From Dyella terrae (GTDB lineage: Bacteria > Pseudomonadota > Gammaproteobacteria > Xanthomonadales > Rhodanobacteraceae), in NCBI RefSeq assembly GCF_022394535.1, contig NZ_CP089414.1, forward strand, positions 1,550,001 to 1,614,000: a stretch of DNA of 64,000 nucleotides, in the 5' to 3' direction. The translations under genes were made by a program, and so were the position numbers. Below, one piece after another: positions 17,483 through 27,026 of this stretch; position 1 is the stretch's first letter, and every line of letters begins with the position of its first letter. The notes under the pieces were generated by a model that worked only from the letters and a program-made list of their open reading frames with translations, made no database searches and was not told where the DNA came from.

Positions 17483-19348
17483 TCAGCCCGGGCCCGGCGT
17501 CCAGGCTGCCGGCAGATCCAGGGCCTCCTTCGACAGGGCACCCGTACCCCGCGGCGTCGAAGCCGGCGTCGGCACCAAGGCCGGCCAGGGTGCGCCTTCA
17601 TATAAATGAGCCCACAGGCGATCCAGTGCCGCGTAACCGTAAGGCAGTAGCGGCACGTGCTGGGCGCCGAAGCCGGGAATGGGGAGGAACGCATCGAAAT
17701 GCTGGGCGTGCGGTACTTTCCAGTACAGCGGATGCGCGCCCCCTGCCCGGAGCCACGCCACGTACGGTTCCGAGGTAAAGGTGGTAGGCAGCAACCCATC
17801 GGAAGCGCCGTGCACCACCCATAGGGGCAAGCTGGCGCGCGGCATCTTCACCGTTGTCGCGGCAACACCATCGCGCAGTGGCTGGGTGCTGGCATCCGTG
17901 TCATCCCACAACGAGCGCAGGCAAAGCGTGCCTGGCAAAGTGGGGTCGGCCGAATGGTCGGTACCGCCGAACAGGCCAACGCCGTTGCCCGGTGGAATGC
18001 CGGATGCATCCGCCCACCAACTCGCCTTGGTGGCAGCATCGACCGGCCCCGGCGCACCGTGCGCTCCCAGCCCGGCGTAGTGGAAACCGCATGGCATGTC
18101 GTCCGGCCCACGACGCATGTATGCCGAGGCGTAGCCCGCCGTGATCGCACGCCACAAATCCAACGCCGTAGTGGAAGCGGCAGTGGTCATGGCGTCATCC
18201 GTCCAGCCGCCGGCACGCAGGTGTTCATAGGCCTGTGCCGCCTGCTGGGCAACGCGCGTGCCACTGACCAGTCCGTGTTCATGCAACTGATGACAACGCT
18301 GCGCCCACGCGGGCGGTACGTCGCCCTGCGGCGTACGCGCCATGGGCGCGCTGTCGAACCGCGCATCGACCAACGCACAGGGAAGCCATATCGCGGCATC
18401 GGTGGCGTAATCGAACAACGCACGTCCCTGCCCTGGTACACGCACATTGGGTTCCAGCGCCACCACGCCAGCGAGCAGATGCCCGTCGTCCAACCCAGCG
18501 GCCTGTAGCACGGCGCCGCCGCCGTTGGACAAACCCGTCGCGATGATGCGCGTGTTCTGCGCCGTGAACGGCGCCTGCTCGGGGAAGGCGCGATCGAGCA
18601 TGGCCAACCCGAACTGCGCGGCCTGCAAAACGTGTCGGCCCCAGTCGGCCTCGGGATTGTCGCCCGAATGCAGGTGCTTGACGGCGATGTCGCCGTGCGT
18701 CGCTTCCTTGGCCGGCTCGAATTCCAGCGTGGTGCTGCCGCGCTTTGCGCGCGTACCGTCGAGCGCAACACCCGTATCGTCGGCGGGGTCGAAATAACCC
18801 CCGCCGGTTCCCTTGTCCGTATAAGCCACGGCGCAACCGCGCGGCAGGCCCCACGCACCCGCAAGCGCAATAGCGCCATAGATGCCTCGCGAACCCGAGG
18901 ATGCCGTCACTACCAGGCAGCGATGCGAACGGTCGAAATTGTCCGGCACCTGCAGTAACACGCGATGCGGCGAATGCGCGTCCGGTATCCACGCGAAGGC
19001 TTGGTATTCACGGCCCGGCACATTGGGTACGGCGCCGTAGACGTGCCCGTAGCCGCCGAGCGGCCCCAGGTCCGCAATGCCCTTCCAACTGGTCTGGATC
19101 GCGCGGCGCCGCAACTCCGCCGGCGTCGGTTGCAACGGATGCGCGATGGACGAAGGCGCACCGGCTAACCCGTCCAGCCCCAGGCCAGCGCTGAGCAGGT
19201 CATCGCCCTGCCGGTGCTCGGTCACGCGTACCTCACCGCGCACGAATTCGGGGGCCTGCATGCCGGACTCCTTGGTGACGCTCGGCGCCGCGCACGAGGC
19301 GAGCAGCGGAACGAGCAGCAACGTCCATCGAGAAAGGGGGTTAGTCAT
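17483..19348 (-). CDS. 3-hydroxybutyrate oligomer hydrolase family lipoprotein
   Basis: 621 residues. The N-terminus ([14 protein letters not shown]) is a lipobox signal with the lipidated Cys near residue 19, placing the enzyme at the outer membrane or periplasm. The body matches the D-(-)-3-hydroxybutyrate oligomer hydrolase family in length and sequence. It has an early [13 protein letters not shown] block and an alpha/beta-hydrolase nucleophile elbow GLSNGGG with Ser274. HAQHFDAF near the C-terminus is a candidate for the catalytic His. It releases 3-hydroxybutyrate from oligomers. A PHB-depolymerase-like esterase and a GntP-type permease are encoded within 10 kb, consistent with extracellular PHB use. 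The start has no strong ribosome-binding site; 19360 is an alternative. Confidence 0.8.
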   Translation of the reverse strand: MTNPLSRWTLLLVPLLASCAAPSVTKESGMQAPEFVRGEVRVTEHRQGDDLLSAGLGLDGLAGAPSSIAHPLQPTPAELRRRAIQTSWKGIADLGPLGGYGHVYGAVPNVPGREYQAFAWIPDAHSPHRVLLQVPDNFDRSHRCLVVTASSGSRGIYGAIALAGAWGLPRGCAVAYTDKGTGGGYFDPADDTGVALDGTRAKRGSTTLEFEPAKEATHGDIAVKHLHSGDNPEADWGRHVLQAAQFGLAMLDRAFPEQAPFTAQNTRIIATGLSNGGGAVLQAAGLDDGHLLAGVVALEPNVRVPGQGRALFDYATDAAIWLPCALVDARFDSAPMARTPQGDVPPAWAQRCHQLHEHGLVSGTRVAQQAAQAYEHLRAGGWTDDAMTTAASTTALDLWRAITAGYASAYMRRGPDDMPCGFHYAGLGAHGAPGPVDAATKASWWADASGIPPGNGVGLFGGTDHSADPTLPGTLCLRSLWDDTDASTQPLRDGVAATTVKMPRASLPLWVVHGASDGLLPTTFTSEPYVAWLRAGGAHPLYWKVPHAQHFDAFLPIPGFGAQHVPLLPYGYAALDRLWAHLYEGAPWPALVPTPASTPRGTGALSKEALDLPAAWTPGPG

Positions 19349-19478
19349 GACCACCACCATAACAAGCAGGTGCGCGTCTGCCATCGTACGAAAGTCCAGC
19401 ATGTCACCGATCACCCCGGCGTGATGGGGTGACTATCTGACCTCGACGCAGGCCTTCGCCTTGGCTAACGTCAGCGCT

Positions 19479-20135
19479 ATGACACGCCTGCTGATCGCCG
19501 ACGACCATCCGCTGTTTCGCGCTGCACTGCGGCAAGCCGCCAACGACAGCGTGGAAGGCTGCGACGTGGTGGAAGCCGCCGACCTGCACAGCGTGCTCAA
19601 CGCCCTCGCTGGCGATCCCGATATCGACCTGGTGCTGCTGGACCTGCACATGCCAGGCAGCCAAGGCTTATCGGGACTGGCGACGCTGCGTGGCCAATTT
19701 CCCAGCGTGGCCGTGCTGGTGGTGTCAGCACATGACGAGGCACGGACCGTGCGCCGCGCACTGGACCATGGCGCGGCAGGCTTCATCCCCAAGAGCGCCA
19801 CTCCGGCCGAGATCGCCCAAGCCATCCGGAGCGTGCTCGACTGCGGCCGCTGGCTACCCTCGGCATTGGCTCAAGCCGTGGCGGCATTGCCCGCCGATGC
19901 TGCCGACGTGGACCTCGCCTCCCGTCTCGCGCGACTGACCGAGCAGCAATACCGCGTGCTGTCCTTGTTGGGCGAGGGTCTGCTCAACAAACAGATCGCC
20001 GATCGCCTGACGATCCAGGAACGCACCGTAAAGGCACACGTTACCGCCATCTTCGAAAAGCTCGGCGTGCGCAACCGCACGCAGGCGGGCGTGTTACTGC
20101 GTTCGCTGGACTTGGCGGAGTCGGCGCGGATCTGA
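19479..20135 (+). CDS. LuxR/NarL-family response regulator, CrbR/ErdR-like
   Basis: 218 residues. The receiver domain (1-120) has acidic residues Asp8/Asp9 and phospho-acceptor Asp55 (LVLLDLHMPG), with Lys105 in IPKSATP. The C-terminal LuxR helix-turn-helix is at about 150-212 (LTEQQYRVLSLLGEGLLNKQ, then RTVKAHVTAIFEKL). It is convergent with, and 30 bases from, the hybrid sensor kinase carrying a sodium-symporter-like domain. That pairing is characteristic of CrbS/CrbR (also MxtR/ErdR), which in other gammaproteobacteria control acetyl-CoA synthetase and short-chain carbon use. The ATG at 19479 was chosen over an upstream TTG. Confidence 0.85.
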   Translation: MTRLLIADDHPLFRAALRQAANDSVEGCDVVEAADLHSVLNALAGDPDIDLVLLDLHMPGSQGLSGLATLRGQFPSVAVLVVSAHDEARTVRRALDHGAAGFIPKSATPAEIAQAIRSVLDCGRWLPSALAQAVAALPADAADVDLASRLARLTEQQYRVLSLLGEGLLNKQIADRLTIQERTVKAHVTAIFEKLGVRNRTQAGVLLRSLDLAESARI

Positions 20136-20165
20136 CCGCCTCTACATAAAACTCAGCGCGACGCG

Positions 20166-23100
20166 CTATGGCCGTGCCACCGCCACCCGCTGCAACACCT
20201 GCCGCAATGCCAGCGGCTTGAGCGGTTTGTACAACACGCCGATACCGCGATCGAGCAGACGCTGGCGCAAATCGCCATCGCGGTCGGCCGTGAGGATGAC
20301 CGTGGGCACGCGGCTCCCATCGCCACCCAGCGCGCTCAGGACATCCAGCCCCGTGCAACCGCCGTCGAGGTGGTAGTCGAAGATGTGCAGATCCGGCACC
20401 CACGGCGCCGCGCGCGCTTGCTCCAACGTGCGCGCCGCGTGCACCTGCCAACCCCAGCCATCCAGCAACACGCAGAGTGCCGACAACGCTGCGGGCTCGT
20501 TATCGAGCACCAGCGCACGCCCTGCCGACAAAGGCTGTGGCTCGAATACGGACGGCGAAGGTTGCGGCGCGGCCAGTGCCAGCGGTACCGACAAGGCGAA
20601 CACGCTGCCACGACCCGGCCACGATTGCAGACTGATGGGGTGATCGAGCAACGCCGCCATACGCTGCGCGATCGACAGACCCAGGCCAAGACCCTGCCCG
20701 CCCGCCGCACTGCCGCGACGGAACTCGTCGAAGATCCATTGTTGCTCGCCCGCCTCGATGCCGGGCCCGTTGTCCCATACCTGCAGCAGTAACCTCCCGC
20801 TGCGACGGCGCACGCCGAGCACCACGCGGCCGTGCTCGGCATAGCGCAACGCATTGGAAAGAAAGTTTTGCAGCACGCGGCGCAGCAACTGAGGATCGGA
20901 ATGCACCCAATGGTGCGTTCCAACTACATCAAAGCGAACGCCTTTGTCACTCGCCATGGCACGGAATTCCGCCGCCAGCGGATCAAACACATCAGCCAAC
21001 GCAAAGCCGCGCATCTGCGGCTGCAATCGGCCCGCTTCCAGTCGGGCCATATCAAGCAAACCGGCAAGCAGACCTTCTGTGGAAGACAGTGCGCCGTGCA
21101 GGTGCCGCACAGTGGAAGGATCCGTGCCGCGTTCGGCCAGGGCATGCGCGAACAACTGTGCGGCATGCAGCGGCTGCATCAGGTCATGGCTTACTGCAGC
21201 CAGGAAGCGGCTCTTGGCCTGGTTAGCGCGCTGCGCTTCGGCTGTCGCATCAACCAGGGCGCGCGTGCGCTCGTCGACACGCTGCTCCAGCGTTTCGTTT
21301 GATGCCTTGAGTGCACCCTCTGCCTGGCGAAAGGCCGTGACGTCGGTAAACGTCGCCACGAAACCACCGCCCGGCATGGGATTGCCGCGGATCTCGACGA
21401 TGGTTCCGTCAGGGAAGCGACGCTCGGAAAGATGACGCGTGCCTGCGCGCATGTGGGTCAGACGTCGCTGCACGCCTTCATCCGTCGCGACGGTGCCGAT
21501 CATGCCTCGCTCGATGTTGTAACGCGTGAGATCCGCCACCGGACGCCCAACCTGCAACAGCTCGGACGGATAGCCAAACAGGCTCGCATAACGGCGATTC
21601 CAGGCCACCAGTCGAAGTTCTGCATCTACCACGCAGATGCCCTGGCTCATGTTCTCCAGTGCCGCTTCGAGCACACGCTGGTTGAAGCGCAGATCCTGTG
21701 CCGCTTCACCGACGATAGCGGCCACCGTATCCAGCTCTTCGCGGCGCTGCTGCCGCACGACTTCCAGCAAAAGACGAGAAGATGCCGCGCCGATCACTGC
21801 GGCCAACTCATGCTCCACCGCCGCGACGCGCGCGTTGCCGGCAACGCCTTGCTTCGGGGCATCCTGGAACAAATGCTCGACACGCTCGGCGGGAAGAAAC
21901 CGCGAGGCCAGCGCATGCAACTCCGCCACGCCGATATCGCCCACATTGACCGCGCGTGGCGCATGACCGAAGCGCGAACCGGTCACAGCCATCATCACGG
22001 CCACATTGGCGATCAGACTGACCACGACCGCCCGCGCGAGCCGGCTCCAATCGTTGAGGCCAAGCAACCCGTCTGGTGCGAGCCACGCGATACCAAATGG
22101 GCCACTTTGCCACCACGCCGGCCCGTGCGGCTGCATTGCCGGAAGCAACGCGTACAGCCAAACCAGCGTGCCTATCGCCAGGCCCATCGTGACCGCACGC
22201 GGCCCCAACTGCGGCCGGTACACCGCCGCCAATAACGCGGGAGCTAGCCCCGCCAGCGCGGAGAATGAAATGGCGCCGATATCCGCCAACGCGTCGTTAC
22301 GCGCCAGTACGCGGCTATAGCCCCAAGCCAATAGGATCACCGCGAGAATGGCAACCCGCCGCTGGTTGATCACCTCGCCGCGCAGGTCACCGCTTTCATC
22401 GCGCCCCCAACCCGCGCGCACACGCAACGGCGCAATGAAGTGGTTCACGATCATCAGGCTCAACGCCAGCGTCGCCACCACCACCATGCTGGTCGCCGCA
22501 CTCAGACCGCCGAGGAACGCCAACAAGGCCAGTCCGTGCTGCCCGCGCGCAAGCGGAAGCGCCAGCACATAGAGATCCGACGGCACGCCGCCGGGGCCCA
22601 GCCAAGCATCACCCAACCGCGCCAACGGCAGCAGCGGCAACGAGATCAGCAACATATACAACGGGAACAACCAGCGTGCCGTGCGCAGATGCGAGGTATC
22701 ACGGCACTCCACCACACCCGCATGGAACTGGTGTGGCAAGGTAAACATCGCCAATGCGCCCAGCAGGATCAGCGCAGGGAACCCGGTGCTGTCGTGCTGC
22801 GTGGTGGCACTCGCGACCAGCTCGCGGCTTTGGGGTGACAACAGTAGCGTGCCCAGCGCCAGCATCGCTCCCAGCTTGAACAGCGATTCGAACGCCATCG
22901 CCAGCACGAGGCCGCGATTGTGCGCCATCGCTGATGCGCGCCGCGTGCCGAACAGCATGGCGAACAAGGCCATCAGCAAGGCGACGTAGAGCGCGCTGTC
23001 CTGCCAAGGGTTGGCCTCGTTGAGCTGCCCGCGGCTGAGCATGCCGTAGCTCATCGCCACCGCCTTCAACTGCAGCGCGATGTAGGGGACGATGCCGATC

Positions 23101-23468
23101 AGCACCACCACCGTCACCAACGCCGCCAAACCGGTATGCCGTCCAAGGCGCACCGCGATCAAGTCGGCCAGCGAGCCTGCGTTGTAGTCGCGTGCGAGTT
23201 GCACCAATCGCCGCAACACGGCAATGGCGAACACATACATAAGGATGGCGCCCACGAACGTCGGCGGCAGCCACCAGCCGGAACGGCTGGCCTGCGTAAC
23301 CGTGCCGTAGAACGTCCATGAGGTGCAGTGAATGGCGAGCGACAACGCATAGACAATGGACCAGCGTCGCTCGAACAACGCCGGTCGCCGCTCGCCGATC
23401 AGAGCCACGCCAAACAGCAAACCGAGCCAGACGAGTGCCGCGGCAGTGATGGTGCCGGCGGTCAGCAT
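20166..23468 (-). CDS. hybrid sensor histidine kinase with sodium:solute symporter-like domain, CrbS-like
   Basis: 1100 residues. Residues 1 to about 490 contain some 12-13 membrane helices of the SLC5/sodium:solute symporter type (AIHCTSWTFYGTVTQA and VVECRDTSHLRTARWLFP are family hallmarks). A PAS domain follows (about 610-720), then HisKA with phospho-acceptor His761 in AAVSHDLMQPLHAAQ, HATPase (DNGPGIE, GLGLGLSI), and a C-terminal receiver with Asp1031 (HIFDYHLDGG). CrbS-type kinases combine a transporter-like sensor with signalling and respond to acetate or other small acids. The partner regulator is the convergent neighbour. The start at 23468 avoids an 18-codon extension starting at GTG. 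Confidence 0.85.
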   Translation of the reverse strand: MLTAGTITAAALVWLGLLFGVALIGERRPALFERRWSIVYALSLAIHCTSWTFYGTVTQASRSGWWLPPTFVGAILMYVFAIAVLRRLVQLARDYNAGSLADLIAVRLGRHTGLAALVTVVVLIGIVPYIALQLKAVAMSYGMLSRGQLNEANPWQDSALYVALLMALFAMLFGTRRASAMAHNRGLVLAMAFESLFKLGAMLALGTLLLSPQSRELVASATTQHDSTGFPALILLGALAMFTLPHQFHAGVVECRDTSHLRTARWLFPLYMLLISLPLLPLARLGDAWLGPGGVPSDLYVLALPLARGQHGLALLAFLGGLSAATSMVVVATLALSLMIVNHFIAPLRVRAGWGRDESGDLRGEVINQRRVAILAVILLAWGYSRVLARNDALADIGAISFSALAGLAPALLAAVYRPQLGPRAVTMGLAIGTLVWLYALLPAMQPHGPAWWQSGPFGIAWLAPDGLLGLNDWSRLARAVVVSLIANVAVMMAVTGSRFGHAPRAVNVGDIGVAELHALASRFLPAERVEHLFQDAPKQGVAGNARVAAVEHELAAVIGAASSRLLLEVVRQQRREELDTVAAIVGEAAQDLRFNQRVLEAALENMSQGICVVDAELRLVAWNRRYASLFGYPSELLQVGRPVADLTRYNIERGMIGTVATDEGVQRRLTHMRAGTRHLSERRFPDGTIVEIRGNPMPGGGFVATFTDVTAFRQAEGALKASNETLEQRVDERTRALVDATAEAQRANQAKSRFLAAVSHDLMQPLHAAQLFAHALAERGTDPSTVRHLHGALSSTEGLLAGLLDMARLEAGRLQPQMRGFALADVFDPLAAEFRAMASDKGVRFDVVGTHHWVHSDPQLLRRVLQNFLSNALRYAEHGRVVLGVRRRSGRLLLQVWDNGPGIEAGEQQWIFDEFRRGSAAGGQGLGLGLSIAQRMAALLDHPISLQSWPGRGSVFALSVPLALAAPQPSPSVFEPQPLSAGRALVLDNEPAALSALCVLLDGWGWQVHAARTLEQARAAPWVPDLHIFDYHLDGGCTGLDVLSALGGDGSRVPTVILTADRDGDLRQRLLDRGIGVLYKPLKPLALRQVLQRVAVARP

Positions 23469-23554
23469 GGGAAGGCGTGCCTTGCCAAAGATGACGCAAA
23501 ACTCAAGCTCATGCGCCCCCACCTACCGTCATCCTGGCCCACCCCTCAGCCCAG

Positions 23555-23577
23555 CCCTCTCCCCAAAGGGGAGAGGG
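23555..23577 (-). terminator. terminator hairpin after the PHB-depolymerase-like gene
   Basis: A perfect 10-bp stem with AAA loop (CCCTCTCCCC with GGGGAGAGGG) lies six bases beyond the esterase stop and upstream of the sensor kinase. No T tract. Confidence 0.5.
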
Positions 23578-23582
23578 CGAAA

Positions 23583-24599
23583 TCACGGCAAGCCCAAGGC
23601 TTTGACAGCATCCACCACCCAGCGCGTCTGCACGCCCTGACGGCTGTCGTAGTTGTCTCCCGAATATCCCCACCAGTCCCAGCATGCCTGCGGATTCATG
23701 GGCGCAGTGCTCGCGCGGGTTTGAGGATACAGGACGACTACGTCGTACACGTCGGCCCAGCGATTGAACCCGGCATCGTTCACGAATGCCTCTCCCACGG
23801 CGTCAGCGTTCTGCTTGCAACCATGAAACGCCACCATCAGGCCGCAGCGCTTGCGAGCGGCGCAATCGGGTGGCAGATAGACGTAACCGGTGGGCGCAAG
23901 GAAGGCGTCCGCACCACCAGGGCGATACGCGTCCTGATTGAAGCGGCGCAGTTCGCCCTTGGGTGCGGAAGCGTCGCGAGCTGGCTTGCCGAACATCTGC
24001 CGGAAAATCTCGCCCGCCGCATCGAACCCGCAATGACCAAGATACGGCGAAACGGACTTGTCGCAATCATCGCCCGTAGCGGCAATGGGCAGATTGTGCG
24101 CAAAAACGCGTCCGCCATCGTCGGTGACTTTCAGCGATTTGAGTGCGGGCTCCGAATCACGCAATTGCTCGTAGAACCGGGCGGTCGTCTCGGCCACGAC
24201 CGGTGCCACCACGGCATCGTCCTTGCCATGCAGCAGGTAGACCTGACCATGCGCGAGGCCTTTCAGTGCGCCGATGTCGCCGGAAGCAGCACGCTGCTTT
24301 GCCTTTGCCGCCAGCGCCGCCGCATCCGGCGCCGGCACACCTTTCATGCATGTGCTGAGTGCCAGGTCCAAGCGCCCCGCCGCGCACCCAAACGGACCGC
24401 CTGCGACCAATGCTGCCGACGGGAATAGCTCGGGGTACGCCAACTGCATCTGCGTCGCCATGTATGCACCGGACGAAAGACCAGCGACCGCCACCTTGGC
24501 CGGATCAAGCTTCAGCTTGGGCAACGGCGGCGCCTCGTCCGCACAGGCGACACCGGACAGCAGGAACACACCACACAGCAAACCGGTCAGGTATCGCAT
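23583..24599 (-). CDS. PHB depolymerase family esterase, secreted
   Basis: 338 residues with a signal peptide (ends near Ala20-Asp21). It is an alpha/beta hydrolase of the polyhydroxybutyrate depolymerase/esterase family. The nucleophile elbow is GLSSG with Ser42, very close to the N-terminus, as in the intracellular-type (type II-like) depolymerases. YLLHGKDD marks the acidic region, and a C-terminal extension has CGLMVAFHGCKQNAD, in which the conserved HGC is typical of the family. The second ATG (24599) is six bases from AAGGAG, a better distance than the first. It sits 20 bases downstream of the TonB receptor remnant on the same strand, suggesting one transcription unit. Confidence 0.8.
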   Translation of the reverse strand: MRYLTGLLCGVFLLSGVACADEAPPLPKLKLDPAKVAVAGLSSGAYMATQMQLAYPELFPSAALVAGGPFGCAAGRLDLALSTCMKGVPAPDAAALAAKAKQRAASGDIGALKGLAHGQVYLLHGKDDAVVAPVVAETTARFYEQLRDSEPALKSLKVTDDGGRVFAHNLPIAATGDDCDKSVSPYLGHCGFDAAGEIFRQMFGKPARDASAPKGELRRFNQDAYRPGGADAFLAPTGYVYLPPDCAARKRCGLMVAFHGCKQNADAVGEAFVNDAGFNRWADVYDVVVLYPQTRASTAPMNPQACWDWWGYSGDNYDSRQGVQTRWVVDAVKALGLP

Positions 24600-24619
24600 G
24601 CGCATCTCCTTGGCGAGAA

Positions 24620-26849
24620 TCAGAACGTGTACTTGGCGGTGAGCGTCACCATGCGCGGCGCGCCGTAGAAGCCCGTGACGATACCGAGTGCAGCAATGTT
24701 GTAGCCCGTGGTGCGGTAGGACTTGTTGGCCAGGTTGCTGCCCTGCAGGCTGAGCGTCCACGGCTGGTCGATGCGCCACACGATGCCCGCATTCCACAGC
24801 CCATACGACGGCTGCATGATCAGCGGCGACAGTGTCGTCTCCGGGTACACGCTGGTCTGGTAGGTGTAGTTGATACGACCGCTCACGCTGCCGCCGTTAT
24901 CCAGCGGAATGGTGTGCTCCAGATTCAGACCACCCGACCACTTCGGCGCATTGGTAAAGCGCTGCGTGTCGGCGATATTGACGCCGGCACTTTCGAAGTC
25001 GGTGTACTTGGTGTGCAGGTAGGCCCAGTTGCCGCTGAAGGTCCAGTTTTCCACCGGCGTCCACGCGAACTCCTCTTCCCAGCCGTCGATATGGCCCTTG
25101 CCTGCGTTGGTGAAGTCACCGAAGAAGCCCTGCGCGCCGTTGGGCAGCGTGTAGGAGCTGAACACGGAAAGCTGGATATCCGAGTAGATGTTGTGGAACA
25201 ACGCCGTGTTCAACATCAGCGAGTCGTCGAAGAACGACATCTTGCTGCCGATTTCGTACGACGACACCTTCTCGTCCGCGATCGGACGACACGACTGCGG
25301 AATCGCCGAGCAGTTCGCGCGAATGTTGTAGCCGCCGGAATGGAAACCTTGGCTGTAGCTGGCGTAGAGCTTCACCTGATCGGTGACGGCATAGTCCAGC
25401 GACACCTTGGGCGACACATTATGCGAGGTATGCGAGCCGCTGAAATCGGCCAGTGTCCCGACCGGCGTGGTAAAGGTCCCGTCCGAGTAGCTGTAGTTCT
25501 GGATAACGGCCGACTTCTTCTCACTGGTGTAGCGCAGACCAAGGTCCAGACTCCACTGCGGACTGATGTCCCAGGTAAAGTCGCCATAGCCCGCGTAGCT
25601 CTTGGTGCCGATGTTGCCGCCGGTGCTGCCGTACTGCGAGAACAGCGGGTAGTACGGCGGCGATCCCAGGAAGATGTTGTGGATCTCACCCTTGGCCGTA
25701 CCGTCGAAATAGAACAGACCAAATACGCCGTGGATCGAGCCGCCGTTGTCGTAGTTCGCCTGTAGCTCCTGCGTGAACTGATGGTCCTTATAGACCGCGT
25801 TGACGTCGGCGATCTTCTCCGGAAGCGTGTCGAAGTCGATATTGGAATCCGTAGACGAGCCGCGATACGAGGTGATGGACTTCAGCGTCCAGTCCTGACT
25901 GACGATCCAGTTCAAGGTCAACGCCGTGCCCCACAGCGTGGTGTGGTTGAGCTGATCCATACCGCTGCGCGTGTCGTAATCGCTCGACAGCGGCTTGTAG
26001 GTCGGGTCGAACGAATTGACCTGCAGCATCTTCGCGCCGCGCGGATTGGAATTATCACGCAGGCCATCCATCGACAACTGGGCATTGAAGTCGGATGTGG
26101 GGAAGAAGCCCAACGACGCACGTGCCGCATTACTGTTCTTGTTGCCGTTGCGGCTATCGCTGATCAGATCCTTGCCGAAGCCGTCGTTATGTTCACTGGC
26201 ATACGCAATGCGACCACGCCACACGCCGTCGGAGGTGGCGCCGCCCACGCTGCCCTTGATGTCCTTTTCGCCATGCGTGCCCACCGTGCCTTCCACCGAT
26301 CCTTCGGTCTTGGTGGGTAGTGGGTTAGACACGTATTTGATGGCGCCGCCAATGGTGTTTTTGCCGTACAGGCTGCCCTGCGGGCCGCGCAGCACTTCGA
26401 TGCGGTTGGTGTCGAATACGTCGAGCACTGTGCCCTGGGGGCGCGCCATATAGACGTCGTCTCAGGTAGATACCCACCGCGGGATCGAAACCCCAGGTGG
26501 GATCAGCCTGGCCAACGCCGCGGATATACGCGGTCAACGTGGTATTGGAACCGCGCGCCGCATAGATCTGCAGTGAGGGCACCTTGCCCTGCAGGTCGGC
26601 CAGGTTCTGCACGTTCTGGTTGAACAGCGACTGCGCGGTAAAGGCACTGACGGCGATGGGCACGTCCTGCAGGGTCTCCTCGCGTTTGCGCGCGGTTACC
26701 TTGATGCCTTCCAGTTGCTTCGCTTCGGACGGCTTGGCCGTGGATGCCGACGTGGTGCTGCTCTGCGGTGCGTCGTCGGCATATGCCGTCACCAGGCATG
26801 ACAAACCCACCACCAGACCGATCGCCAGACTCAGATGCGTGCGTTTCAT
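24620..26849 (-). pseudogene. TonB-dependent receptor, interrupted by a frameshift
   Basis: The coding sequence is split in two frames. The 5' part starts at ATG 26849 after GGGGGAG and encodes a signal peptide (ending VTAYADD), an EGIKVTARKREETLQDVPI TonB box/plug start and YIRGVGQADPTWGFDPAVGIYL. The frame then needs DDVYMARPQG, the usual continuation, but that is found one frame over. Removing one base (T at 26462 on the plus strand) restores a single receptor of about 740 residues, which continues through LRGPQGSLYGKNTIGGAIKYVS to a barrel ending in TLTAKYTF. The rest shows no other damage, so a recent mutation or a sequencing indel is likely. The cargo is unknown; linkage to the esterase suggests hydroxybutyrate oligomers or related esters. 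Confidence 0.85.
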
Positions 26850-27026
26850 AGCTCCCCCGCTCCCCTTGCTTTGATGCATCCCATGGACACAGGACGCCGA
26901 ATGCCACGGAGCTTAGGCAGCACCTTCGCGCACCACACTTGTACCTTCGTACAGTGCCGCACATCGACGCGCCTCCGGATACTCGCCGCACGACGATGCC
27001 CACGACGGGCGTCTGGGGAATCGACG

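Noticed and set aside
16867..17799. Extended version of the peptidyl-prolyl isomerase
   Set aside because: The extra N-terminal 140 codons are Arg/Pro-rich noise upstream of a good ribosome-binding site and ATG at 17376.
17483..19348. Reading the 3-hydroxybutyrate oligomer hydrolase as a tannase/feruloyl esterase
   Set aside because: Overall length, lipoprotein signal and the early SSGSRGIYG block fit the oligomer hydrolase family better.
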